Below are positions 1-6,569 of a DNA stretch of 7,347 bases, in pieces. The notes under the pieces were generated by a model, which was not told the origin of the DNA, did not search any database, and saw only the letters and a list, made by a program, of their open reading frames with translations. The stretch comes from an uncultured Panacagrimonas sp. (GTDB taxonomy: Bacteria; Pseudomonadota; Gammaproteobacteria; Nevskiales; Nevskiaceae): NCBI GenBank assembly GCA_946481265.1, contig CAMLNE010000216.1:1-7347 (forward strand). Direction: 5' to 3'. How positions within the stretch are numbered: position 1 is the stretch's first letter; the number at the start of each line of letters is the position of its first letter. The translations under genes were made by a program, and so were the position numbers.

Positions 1-154
1 CACATGATGCGCTGTCACTGGGCGGACCCAGTATCCCAACGGTACTGCGGTACAGAAATCCAGGGCGGCAACATCACGACCGCATGCCGCGAACCGGGGA
101 GTTCGCGCAGGCGCGGAAAAGCCGCGGGTGGTCACGCTGCTGATTGGTCAATCT

Positions 155-159
155 GGGAG
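155..159 (+). promoter_or_regulatory. Ribosome binding site that fixes the start of the repeat protein
   Basis: GGGAG lies six bases before the ATG at 166. It supports that start over the in-frame ATG at 4-6, because the residues encoded between 4 and 165 are arginine- and cysteine-containing, have no signal-peptide character and would bury the signal peptide internally. I see no convincing sigma-70 promoter in 1-154. Confidence 0.6.
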
Positions 160-165
160 CCCCTA

Positions 166-2139
166 ATGAGTATCAAGTTCTGCAGGACCCGCATCGCGGG
201 AGCGATTCTGGCCGCCACGCCTTTTGTGGCCGTCGCACAGACCGGAGGACTGAGCGGTCTGGGTCAGTCGCTCAGCGTCGTCGGTGACATCGTCGGCAGC
301 ATCACCGACGGTCTGCCGGGCATCGGCGGCGGCATGTTCGATGGCGTGCTCGGCGCCACGGTCCTTCAGGAAGGCGGAAGCGGAGGCATCGGCAATGTGC
401 TGGAGCTTGGCGGCGTCGGCGTCATCAGCGACCAGCTCGACAATATCGGCACCCCGCTGCTCGGTCTGGATGGAAATGGCGGACTGCTCGACATCGCGGT
501 GCTGGACGGCGACGGTTCGGCGGTTGCGGGCCCGGACGGACTCGCCAGCCTCGGCCTGATCTCCGGCGACGACACCGGCAACAACGGCCTTGCCGCGCTG
601 GGCATCCTGAACGGTGACAACACCGGCAACGGCTCGACCCTGCTGGGGCTCGCGGCCCTGTCCGGGAACGATGCGGCCTCCGATGGCCCGCTCGCGATCG
701 GCGTGCTCAACGGCGACGACACCGGCACCGCCACCACGCTGGCCGGCATCGCGGCGCTTTCCGGCGACAACGCGGGAACCGGGCCGATCGGCGTGGGCGT
801 GCTCAACGGCGACGGCAGCGGTAACGGAACGCTGATCGGCCTGGGTGTGCTGTCGGGAACCGACAGCGGCCAGGGCGGCGAACTCGGCATCAGCCTTCTG
901 AACCAGGGCGAGCCGCTGGCCATCACCGCCGGTGGGCAGGACGTGCTTTCGCTGGGCACGCTGACCGATGCGTCGACCTCGCTCAACAGCCTGGGCAACA
1001 GCCTCAACAACCCGATCGGCGGCGCGATTCCGGTCGTCGATTCCAGCGGCATCGTGATCGGCGGCGGTCTCGACCACTCGGCGGTCACCGCCAACGAGCT
1101 GATCAACGTCGGCGCATTGACGGGTGACAACGCCGGCAGCGGCGGTGCCATCGGCGTCGGCGTGCTGGCAGGCGACAACAGCGGCACCGGCACCCTCGCC
1201 GGTATCTGCGTGCTGTGCGGCACCAACTCGGGCGACGCGCCGCTGGGCGTGGCGCTGTTGTCGGGCAGCGGCAGCGGCACCGGCGAACTCGCCGGCGTGG
1301 CGGCCCTGAGCGGCAGCGATTCCGGCAACTCGACCAGCGGTATCGGCGCCGGCGTACTCAACGGCAGCGACAGCGGCAACGGCGCGCTGGCGGGTGTCGG
1401 CATCCTGAGCGAGTCCAATTCGGGCAACTCCGACGGCATCGGCGCCGGCGTGCTCAACGAGTCGAACACCGGCAACGGCGGGATCCTCGGTGCCGGTGTG
1501 CTCAGCGGCTCGAATGCGGGCAACTCCGACGAGGGCATCGGAGCGAGCGTGCTCAGCGCCTCCAACGCGGGTAACGGCGGCCTCGCCGGAGTCGGTGTCC
1601 TGAACACGGACAATTCGGGCAATTCGACCGACGGCATCGGCGCCGGCGTGCTCAACGGTTCCGACACCGGCAACGGGGCCTTGGTGGGAGCCGGTGTGCT
1701 CAATGAGTCGGACGCCGGCAACGGCGGGATTGCGGGGGCCGGTGTGCTGAACGGGTCGGACTCCGGGAATGGAGGGACGGTAGGCGCAGGTATTCTCAAC
1801 GGCACCGACTCCGGCAACGGCGGGACGATCGGCGCCGGCGTGCTCAATGGTGGCGGCTCCGGCAACGGTGGAACGGTGGGTGCCGGTATCCTGAACAAGG
1901 CCGGCACCTCGGGCGGAAGCGGTGGCGGGGGCGGAGCGGGCGTCGGTCTGCTCAACGGCGGCGGTGGCACGGGCAACGGATCCGGCAACGCAGGGAACGA
2001 CGGCGGCGGCAATCCTGGCGAACGGGATGGCGCGGGCGAACCGAGCACCGCGGGCGGGACCACGATGTGCTCGATCTCCGAAGAGGACGAGCAGGGCAAT
2101 CCGGTCGAACGCAAGGTGCCGTGCGCGGCCGCGACGTAA
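166..2139 (+). CDS. Secreted Gly/Asn-rich tandem-repeat protein, candidate cargo of a two-partner-like secretion pair
   Basis: No named family is recognised. The 657-residue product starts with a signal peptide (basic Lys4/Arg7/Arg9, hydrophobic 10-23, likely cleavage AVA|Q after residue 24), so it is exported by Sec. Residues 25-106 are a Gly/Leu/Val-rich lead-in. About 107-246 is repeat block 1, 247-315 a non-repetitive linker, 316-584 repeat block 2 and about 585-625 a glycine-rich tail. The C-terminus holds Cys635 and Cys653, which could form a disulfide loop. The unit is 16-18 residues, roughly G-[AV]-G-[VI]-L-[NS]-G-x-[DN]-[ST]-G-N-G, which suggests short strands joined by Gly/Asp/Asn turns, perhaps a beta-solenoid (inference). 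The mature part has one aromatic residue (Phe58) and only two Lys and two Arg, so it should be very acidic. A transporter-like gene follows 134 bases downstream, which makes this a plausible exported adhesin or matrix protein. I see no RTX nonapeptides and no TPS-domain motif. The coding region is secure; the function is not. Confidence 0.85.
   Translation: MSIKFCRTRIAGAILAATPFVAVAQTGGLSGLGQSLSVVGDIVGSITDGLPGIGGGMFDGVLGATVLQEGGSGGIGNVLELGGVGVISDQLDNIGTPLLGLDGNGGLLDIAVLDGDGSAVAGPDGLASLGLISGDDTGNNGLAALGILNGDNTGNGSTLLGLAALSGNDAASDGPLAIGVLNGDDTGTATTLAGIAALSGDNAGTGPIGVGVLNGDGSGNGTLIGLGVLSGTDSGQGGELGISLLNQGEPLAITAGGQDVLSLGTLTDASTSLNSLGNSLNNPIGGAIPVVDSSGIVIGGGLDHSAVTANELINVGALTGDNAGSGGAIGVGVLAGDNSGTGTLAGICVLCGTNSGDAPLGVALLSGSGSGTGELAGVAALSGSDSGNSTSGIGAGVLNGSDSGNGALAGVGILSESNSGNSDGIGAGVLNESNTGNGGILGAGVLSGSNAGNSDEGIGASVLSASNAGNGGLAGVGVLNTDNSGNSTDGIGAGVLNGSDTGNGALVGAGVLNESDAGNGGIAGAGVLNGSDSGNGGTVGAGILNGTDSGNGGTIGAGVLNGGGSGNGGTVGAGILNKAGTSGGSGGGGGAGVGLLNGGGGTGNGSGNAGNDGGGNPGERDGAGEPSTAGGTTMCSISEEDEQGNPVERKVPCAAAT
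484..903 (+). repeat. Repeat block 1 within the secreted protein (about 8 units)
   Basis: Successive 15-18 residue units contain cores LISGDD, ILNGDN, ALSGND, VLNGDD, ALSGDN, VLNGDG and VLSGTD, ending at LLNQ. The residue after the invariant Leu alternates strictly Ser, Asn, Ser, Asn, so the real period is a pair of units of about 32 residues. The units differ at the DNA level and are conserved mainly as protein. Confidence 0.8.
1111..1917 (+). repeat. Repeat block 2 within the secreted protein (about 17 units)
   Basis: Block 2 resumes after a linker at 904-1110. From 1339 the motif GIGAGVLN or GIGASVLN recurs at 1339, 1435, 1534 and 1633, spaced 96, 99 and 99 bases, giving a two-turn super-repeat of 32-33 residues. 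A 27-base stretch is identical at 1432-1458 and 1630-1656. One early unit carries the only internal cysteines, as CVLC at 1207-1218. Confidence 0.8.
1687..1917 (+). repeat. Regular 48-base tandem array at the end of block 2
   Basis: Units start at exactly 1687, 1735, 1783, 1831 and 1879, each encoding 16 residues of the form GAG[VI]LNxxxxGNGGxx. The fifth unit is degenerate and runs into the glycine-rich tail. Codon choice differs widely between units even where the residues are the same. This is the most homogeneous part of the protein. Confidence 0.8.
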
Positions 2140-2182
2140 GCTGTAGCGACCAAGACCGGCGCTTCGGGTCAGCGTAAACAAG

Positions 2183-2204
2183 CTGTCCTGCCATGACAGG
2201 ACAG
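2183..2204 (+). repeat. Perfect inverted repeat, 8-bp stem, between the two plus-strand genes
   Basis: CTGTCCTG at 2183-2190 pairs with CAGGACAG at 2197-2204 across a six-base loop. It lies 43 bases after the stop of the repeat-protein gene. There is no T-tract after it, so it is not a standard intrinsic terminator. Confidence 0.6.
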
Positions 2205-2213
2205 GATGCGACT

Positions 2214-2240
2214 GCCACCGCGGCTGCATGCCGCGGTGGC
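2214..2240 (+). repeat. Perfect inverted repeat, 11-bp GC-rich stem, upstream of the transporter gene
   Basis: GCCACCGCGGC at 2214-2224 pairs with GCCGCGGTGGC at 2230-2240 across the loop TGCAT. It ends 33 bases before the transporter ATG. It is followed by GGATAAACAG rather than a run of T, so it could act as a partial terminator, an mRNA-stabilising hairpin or a processing site that sets the cargo-to-transporter ratio. The structure is clear; the role is inference. Confidence 0.6.
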
Positions 2241-2273
2241 GGATAAACAGAACTCATCAGGTGGGAAGAGAAG

Positions 2274-3833
2274 ATGCCAATTGCGTTGCCAGCGCCGACG
2301 GCGCCCGAACTCGGATCGGCTGAAGTCCTCCGCGGACAGGGAGGCGCCTATGTCAGCGCCGCGTTTCAGCAGAATCAGATCCACGTCATCGGACCGGACG
2401 TGGTGTCACAGGACAAGCTTACGGAGGCGATCAGCGGTGCGGAGAACCTCTCCGACGTCGTGCGCCGGATCCAGGCGACCTACTATCTCGCCGGCTATCC
2501 GGCCGTGCGCGCGGTCTACGCGCTTGCCGAGCCGGATCTCTATGTCCAGATCACGCTGGGCAAGGTGTCGAAGGTCGAGGCTCCCGAGCGATACCAGCAG
2601 TATTTCGATGGCCTGAGTTCGGCCGATCCGCTGACCGACGAGGATCTCGAGCCCGCCCGCACCTTCGCCTCGCTGCACGCGGATCGTGCCGGCGAAGCGG
2701 CGATTCCCACCTTCAAGCCGGACGGTGACGGCTCGGTACTGCGCATCGAGCCCAACGACAAAGGCCCGGGACGCAGCTCGATCGGCGGTGGCTTCGGCAA
2801 CCCCGGCAACCGCTTCGTCGGCCGGCACTTCGTCGACTACTTCGCGAAGCACTCGTTCACCACCGGTGACGAGATCCGCGCAACCGGCCGGCATTCGGTC
2901 GAGACGCTCGACGACGAGAACGACAGCGAGGGCTACCACGAGCACTCGCTGGGCTGGGGCAAGGTCACGCCCTGGGGCCTGCTGGCGCTGCAGGGACGCT
3001 TCGTCGGCTACCAGCAGACGCTGGAAGTGCCGGGCCTGACCGATCCCGTCAAGTTCGACGGCAGCATCCGCGAGGTCGAACTCGGCTGGAGCGGGTTGCT
3101 TCATGCCGGCTTCTTCAGCCGCTGGGGCGTGGGTGCCAAGGTCGATTACACGCGCAAGGACTTCTCGACGACGGACGGCTATCCGACCGAGACGGACGAC
3201 ATCCAGGTCCTGCAGCGGCAGGAGTATGGATCGCTGGAACTGTCGACCGAATACGCCCGCGTGCTGCGCCCGATGGATACCCCGGTCGAGCTGGGTGCAG
3301 GCGTGACGGTCCGTTCCGGCCTGGGCGACAACGAGACCGACGACCCGGTCACCGCCGCGGACCTGGGCTACCTGCTGTTCCGTCCGACGCTCAGCGCCAA
3401 GGTGAAGTTCAGCGAACTGCTGACGGTCCGCCTGGCCGCCATCGCGCAGATTTCCGACGACACCGTGCCCGAGCAGCAGCAGTGGGTGATGGGCGGCGTC
3501 GGCAATATCGAGGCCTACCTGCCGGGCGTGGCGTCCGGCGATTCAGGTGGCCTGGCCCGGCTGCAGTTCGAGACCTCGCAATTCCATCTGTTCGGCATCG
3601 GCATCGTGCCCCGCCTGTTCGCGGAGTACGGCTACGCCAAGTTCGAGAACGCCTCCGGCGACGCCGGTGACACGCAGTCGCTGGCTGACACGGGCGTCTC
3701 CCTGGCGTTCACCCGCGCTCCCTTCGAGGCGTCGATCTCCTATGCCGAGTCGATCAAGGAAAAGAACATCGTCCGCGAGGCGCTGCGGGACTCGGATGCC
3801 AACGCCTTCTTCCGCATCTCCGTGACGTTCTGA
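2274..3833 (+). CDS. TpsB/ShlB/FhaC-like outer-membrane transporter with POTRA domains, divergent
   Basis: The 519-residue product resembles two-partner secretion transporters, which fold a 16-strand outer-membrane barrel and move one partner protein across the membrane. A first POTRA-like segment spans about 30-95 (IHVIGPDVVS, then YYLAGYPAVRAV, the usual IxxxYxxxGYP pattern). A second spans about 96-165 (KVSKVEAP to VLRIEP). The barrel follows from about 168 and ends in FFRISVTF, with the terminal Phe expected of a barrel-assembly signal. The loop-6 region is at 402-432: GGVGNIEAY then GD and a closing E match the GGxxxVRGY...GD.G...E pattern, but Arg-Gly is replaced by Glu413-Ala414. The ATG is preceded by purine-rich GGGAAGAG and is the first possible start after an in-frame stop at 2244-2246. 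No signal peptide is visible although an outer-membrane protein needs one. It lies downstream of the repeat protein, its likely substrate. Family-level call fairly sure, substrate inferred. Confidence 0.75.
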   Translation: MPIALPAPTAPELGSAEVLRGQGGAYVSAAFQQNQIHVIGPDVVSQDKLTEAISGAENLSDVVRRIQATYYLAGYPAVRAVYALAEPDLYVQITLGKVSKVEAPERYQQYFDGLSSADPLTDEDLEPARTFASLHADRAGEAAIPTFKPDGDGSVLRIEPNDKGPGRSSIGGGFGNPGNRFVGRHFVDYFAKHSFTTGDEIRATGRHSVETLDDENDSEGYHEHSLGWGKVTPWGLLALQGRFVGYQQTLEVPGLTDPVKFDGSIREVELGWSGLLHAGFFSRWGVGAKVDYTRKDFSTTDGYPTETDDIQVLQRQEYGSLELSTEYARVLRPMDTPVELGAGVTVRSGLGDNETDDPVTAADLGYLLFRPTLSAKVKFSELLTVRLAAIAQISDDTVPEQQQWVMGGVGNIEAYLPGVASGDSGGLARLQFETSQFHLFGIGIVPRLFAEYGYAKFENASGDAGDTQSLADTGVSLAFTRAPFEASISYAESIKEKNIVREALRDSDANAFFRISVTF

Positions 3834-3856
3834 TCCGGCCCCGCGCCGGAAACGGG

Positions 3857-3894
3857 AACGCCCGCTTCGGTTGCCGAAGCGGGCGTTTTCGTTT
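3857..3894 (+). terminator. Intrinsic terminator after the transporter gene
   Basis: CGCCCGCTTCGG at 3859-3870 pairs perfectly with CCGAAGCGGGCG at 3874-3885 across a three-base loop, followed by TTTTCGTTT at 3886-3894. The two A bases at 3857-3858 can extend the stem. It begins 23 bases after the plus-strand stop. The opposite gene ends at 3926, so the hairpin may also stop minus-strand transcription, though the T-tract on that side (GTTCCCGTTT) is weaker. Confidence 0.88.
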
Positions 3895-3925
3895 GGGCCG
3901 GATGCCGGCCCGCGGCGTTTGCGGC

Positions 3926-4555
3926 TCAGAACGGAATCCAGGATTCCTTCATCGTGTAGTGCAGGTAACCGACGCTGGCGCCGGCGCGCAGGCCCACACC
4001 GGTTCGGATCGGCGCCAGCGTGATCTCGGCATTGCGCTGGTAGTTCACGCCCACGCCGGCCACGAAGTACAGGCTGCCGTCGACGCCCGGGTAGCGCTGG
4101 AACAGGTCGTGGGTGTTGCGCAGCTTGTAGACCAGGGTGAAGACCTTCGATGCGTTGCCGCCGAAGTCCCAGCCGATCGAGGGGCCCTGCCAGTAGACGG
4201 GCATGTTGCCGCCGTCGGGATAGGTCAGGGTGCCACGACCGTAGCGCAGGCCCACGCCGATCGCGCCGCTGGCTTCGTCGCCGGTGATGTAGGCCACCGG
4301 CTTGCCCTGTTCGGCGAAGACGCGTTCGATCACCTTGGCCAGGCCCTCGGATGCCCCGCCGAAGAAGTTGCCCGCGACGTTGACCATCTCTTCGGCGGTG
4401 TAGCCGTCCTGCGGAATCGGCTCGCCGTTGGGAGAGGCTTCGGCGGTAGCGGGTTCAGCGGGCTGGGGCGGCGGCTGCGGCACGCTGTCCTGGGCCTGTG
4501 AACAGGGAAGCCAGGCAAAGACGGCCAGTGCGGCTGCGGCGGTAAGACCACGCAT
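3926..4555 (-). CDS. eipA: EipA-like periplasmic envelope protein (DUF1134)
   Basis: The 209-residue product matches the DUF1134 family as I know it. EipA, the best-studied member, is a periplasmic protein needed for envelope integrity in Brucella. An N-terminal signal peptide (residues 1-21, likely cleavage SQA|Q) is followed by a Pro-rich linker at about 25-48. The conserved domain runs from about 51 to the end, with GYTAEEMVNVAGNFFGGASE, then YGRGTL, YWQGPSIGWDFGGNASKVFT and a Gly-rich strand near GVGLRAGASVGYL. Cys18 sits in WLPC, which is not a good lipobox, so I favour a soluble periplasmic protein over a lipoprotein. The start at 4555 is supported by GGAG six bases upstream. A longer in-frame version to 4966 would run into the acyl-CoA dehydrogenase gene and is rejected. 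It lies 167 bases after that gene and could have its own promoter. Confidence 0.82.
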   Translation of the reverse strand: MRGLTAAAALAVFAWLPCSQAQDSVPQPPPQPAEPATAEASPNGEPIPQDGYTAEEMVNVAGNFFGGASEGLAKVIERVFAEQGKPVAYITGDEASGAIGVGLRYGRGTLTYPDGGNMPVYWQGPSIGWDFGGNASKVFTLVYKLRNTHDLFQRYPGVDGSLYFVAGVGVNYQRNAEITLAPIRTGVGLRAGASVGYLHYTMKESWIPF

Positions 4556-4722
4556 GGAATGCTCCGGAGACGAAGGAACCGAAGGATAGGCTGGTTCGGT
4601 CGACTTAGCCTCAACTGAACGCGGCCGATGCGATGGTCGCCGGGGATCGCCGCTGGCCCGGTCCGACTCGACCGGCGTCCGAACGGAAATTCCCGCCGAC
4701 TCGGGTAAAACCGCGGCTCTGC

Positions 4723-5865
4723 CTAGCCGCGCCCGACGATGCTGCGCCCGATGACCTCCTTCATGATCTCGGACGTGCCGCCGTAGATGCGCTGGATGCG
4801 CGCATCGGCCCAGAAGCGCGAGATCGGGTACTCGCTCATGTAGCCGTAGCCGCCGAACAGCTGCAGGCAGGCGTCGGTGACGCGGCCTTCCATCTCGGAG
4901 GTGGCGAGCTTCACCATCGCGGCGGTCGGGGCATCCAGCTTGCGCTGGGCGTAGAGCCCTGCGCATTTCTCGACGAAGGCGCGGTGCACCTCGATCTCCG
5001 TCTTGATCCGGGCCAGCTCGAAGCGCGTGTTCTGGAACGAAGCGATCGGCTGGCCGAAGGCCTTGCGCTGTGTCACGTAATCGACGGTCTTTTCCAGCGC
5101 GCCCTGCGCATGCGCCACCGCCATCGCGCCGAGCACCAGCCGCTCGCGCGGCAGCTCTTCCACCAGGTGACCGAAACCGGCTCCGGCGCGCCCGAGGATC
5201 TCGTCACGGGATACGCGGACGTTGTCGAAGAACATCTCCGAGGTATCGGCCGCGTACTGGCCGACCTTGTCCAGGTTGCGGCCGCGCTGGAAGCCGGGCA
5301 GCGAGGTGTCGACGGTGAACAGCGTCGTGCCGCGTGCGCCGAGCTTGGGATCGGTCTTGGTGGCCAGTACCACCACGCCGGAATTCTGGCCGTTGCTGAT
5401 GAAGGTCTTGGAGCCGTTGATGAGATAGGCGTCTTCACCGTCGGGCAGCGCCGAGGTCTTGATGCCCTGCAGGTCGGAGCCGGCGCCGGGCTCGGTCATG
5501 GCGATCGCCCCGATGCATTCGCCGCGCGCCATGCGCGGCAGATATTTCTTCTTCTGCGCTTCGGTGCCCAGGTGCAGGATGTACGGCGCCGCGATGTCCG
5601 AGTGCACGGAAAGATTCGACGCCAGCGCCATGAACCCCATGCGCGAGGCTTCCTCGAGAACCGCCACGGAGAACTCGAACGGTGCGCCCACGCCGCCGTA
5701 CTCTTCCGGCTGGTCCACGCACAGCAGGCCCTGCTCGCCCATCTTCAGGTACAGCGCCGGGTCGACGCGGCCGGCCTTTTCCCACTGTTCGTAGTTCGGC
5801 TCGACGTGTTCGGCGAAGAAGCGGCGCACGTTGTCGCGGAAGAGTTCCAGCTCGCTGTTGTCCAT
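4723..5865 (-). CDS. Acyl-CoA dehydrogenase, long-chain/isovaleryl-type active site
   Basis: The 380-residue product is a full-length FAD-dependent acyl-CoA dehydrogenase, which makes the alpha,beta double bond in acyl-CoA thioesters and passes electrons to electron-transfer flavoprotein. The N-terminal helical domain covers about 1-115. The flavin-binding beta domain carries AMTEPGAGSD at 122-131 and the C-terminal helical domain has QRKAFG at 266-271. The usual IYEGT catalytic Glu is replaced by Gly in IYGGTSEI (360-367). The base is instead expected at Glu241 in PRERL, the position used by long-chain and isovaleryl-CoA dehydrogenases. The sequence around 236-270 and 330-376 resembles mammalian long-chain acyl-CoA dehydrogenase, but substrate length cannot be read from sequence. 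The start at 5865 gives the family's usual length, though its ribosome site is weak. An upstream in-frame ATG at 5895 would add ten Pro-rich residues and meet the nth stop as TAATG. Confidence 0.9.
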   Translation of the reverse strand: MDNSELELFRDNVRRFFAEHVEPNYEQWEKAGRVDPALYLKMGEQGLLCVDQPEEYGGVGAPFEFSVAVLEEASRMGFMALASNLSVHSDIAAPYILHLGTEAQKKKYLPRMARGECIGAIAMTEPGAGSDLQGIKTSALPDGEDAYLINGSKTFISNGQNSGVVVLATKTDPKLGARGTTLFTVDTSLPGFQRGRNLDKVGQYAADTSEMFFDNVRVSRDEILGRAGAGFGHLVEELPRERLVLGAMAVAHAQGALEKTVDYVTQRKAFGQPIASFQNTRFELARIKTEIEVHRAFVEKCAGLYAQRKLDAPTAAMVKLATSEMEGRVTDACLQLFGGYGYMSEYPISRFWADARIQRIYGGTSEIMKEVIGRSIVGRG

Positions 5866-5894
5866 GGTCTCGGGGCTCGGTGGGGGATTCCGCA

Positions 5895-6569
5895 TTATCG
5901 GGGCGGGCGGCCCGTGCGGGAACCGCCCGGGAGAAGGGGGCGTGTCTTGGCGCGGTACTCGCAGAGATCGGCGATGACGCAGCGCGGGCACTCCGGCATG
6001 CGTGCCTTGCACACGTAGCGGCCGTGCAGGATCAGCCAGTGATGCGCATCGCGGGCGAATTCCGGCGGGGTGAATTTCACCAGCCGGTTCTCGACCGTGC
6101 GCACGTCCTTGCCGGGGGCAAGGCCGGTGCGGTTGGCGACACGGAAGATGTGCGTGTCCACCGCGATGGTGGATTCGCCGAACGCGGTATTGAGCACGAC
6201 ATTGGCTGTCTTGCGTCCGACCCCGGGCAGCCGCTCCAGCGCCTGGCGCTCGCGCGGCACCTCGCCACCGTGCTCGTCCAGCAGGATGCGGCACAGCGCG
6301 ATGACGTTCTTCGCCTTGGTGTTGAACAGGCCGATGGTCTTGATGTGCTCGCGCAGGCCGGCCTCGCCCAGGGCCAGGATCGCGGCCGGCGTGTTGGCCA
6401 CCGGGTAGAGGCGGCGCGTGGCCTTGTTGACCGACACGTCGGTGGCCTGCGCGGACAGCACCACCGCTACCAGCAGTTCGAAGGGTGTGCCGTATTCGAG
6501 CTCGGTGGTCGGCGCGGGGTTGCCTGCGCGCAGCCGTGCATAGATCGCGCTGCGCTTGGCCGGATTCAT
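5895..6569 (-). CDS. nth: Endonuclease III, DNA base-excision repair glycosylase/AP lyase
   Basis: The 224-residue product removes oxidised pyrimidines and cuts the resulting abasic site. All hallmarks are visible: the helix-hairpin-helix [10 protein letters not shown] at 114-123 with catalytic Lys120, Asp138 in AVDTHIFR, and a [4Fe-4S] cluster motif C-x6-C-x2-C-x5-C at Cys187, 194, 197 and 203. These positions equal the E. coli numbering exactly. The C-terminus extends about a dozen residues past E. coli Nth (211) with a basic, Pro-rich tail. Its ATG overlaps the rnfB stop as ATGA, which implies translational coupling and fixes the start. Confidence 0.97.
   Translation of the reverse strand: MNPAKRSAIYARLRAGNPAPTTELEYGTPFELLVAVVLSAQATDVSVNKATRRLYPVANTPAAILALGEAGLREHIKTIGLFNTKAKNVIALCRILLDEHGGEVPRERQALERLPGVGRKTANVVLNTAFGESTIAVDTHIFRVANRTGLAPGKDVRTVENRLVKFTPPEFARDAHHWLILHGRYVCKARMPECPRCVIADLCEYRAKTRPLLPGGSRTGRPPR

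Noticed and set aside
4..165. N-terminal extension of the repeat protein to the ATG at 4.
   Set aside because: It would place the signal peptide at residue 55. The ATG at 166 has a well-spaced ribosome site and the extension has no recognisable feature.
541..1917. RTX-type calcium-binding repeats with type I secretion.
   Set aside because: The GGxGxDxUx nonapeptide is absent, the period is 16 rather than 9 or 18, and the protein has a cleavable signal peptide.
541..1917. Similarity to mycobacterial PPE-MPTR repeats (NxGxGNxG).
   Set aside because: It shares Gly/Asn richness only. There is no PPE domain, a Sec signal peptide is present, and the neighbouring genes are proteobacterial.
163..2229. 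Very long open frames on the minus strand opposite the repeat protein (688 and 595 codons).
   Set aside because: They mirror the GC-rich repeat codons. Their products are low-complexity (Ala/Arg/Val-rich or Pro/Ser/Leu-rich) and lack domain features. The plus frame has a ribosome site, a signal peptide and coherent repeats.
4583..4614. Possible promoter for the EipA-like gene (TTGAGG and TATCCT on the minus strand).
   Set aside because: The spacer is 20 bases, longer than sigma-70 prefers, and both boxes are imperfect, so it is not annotated as a feature.
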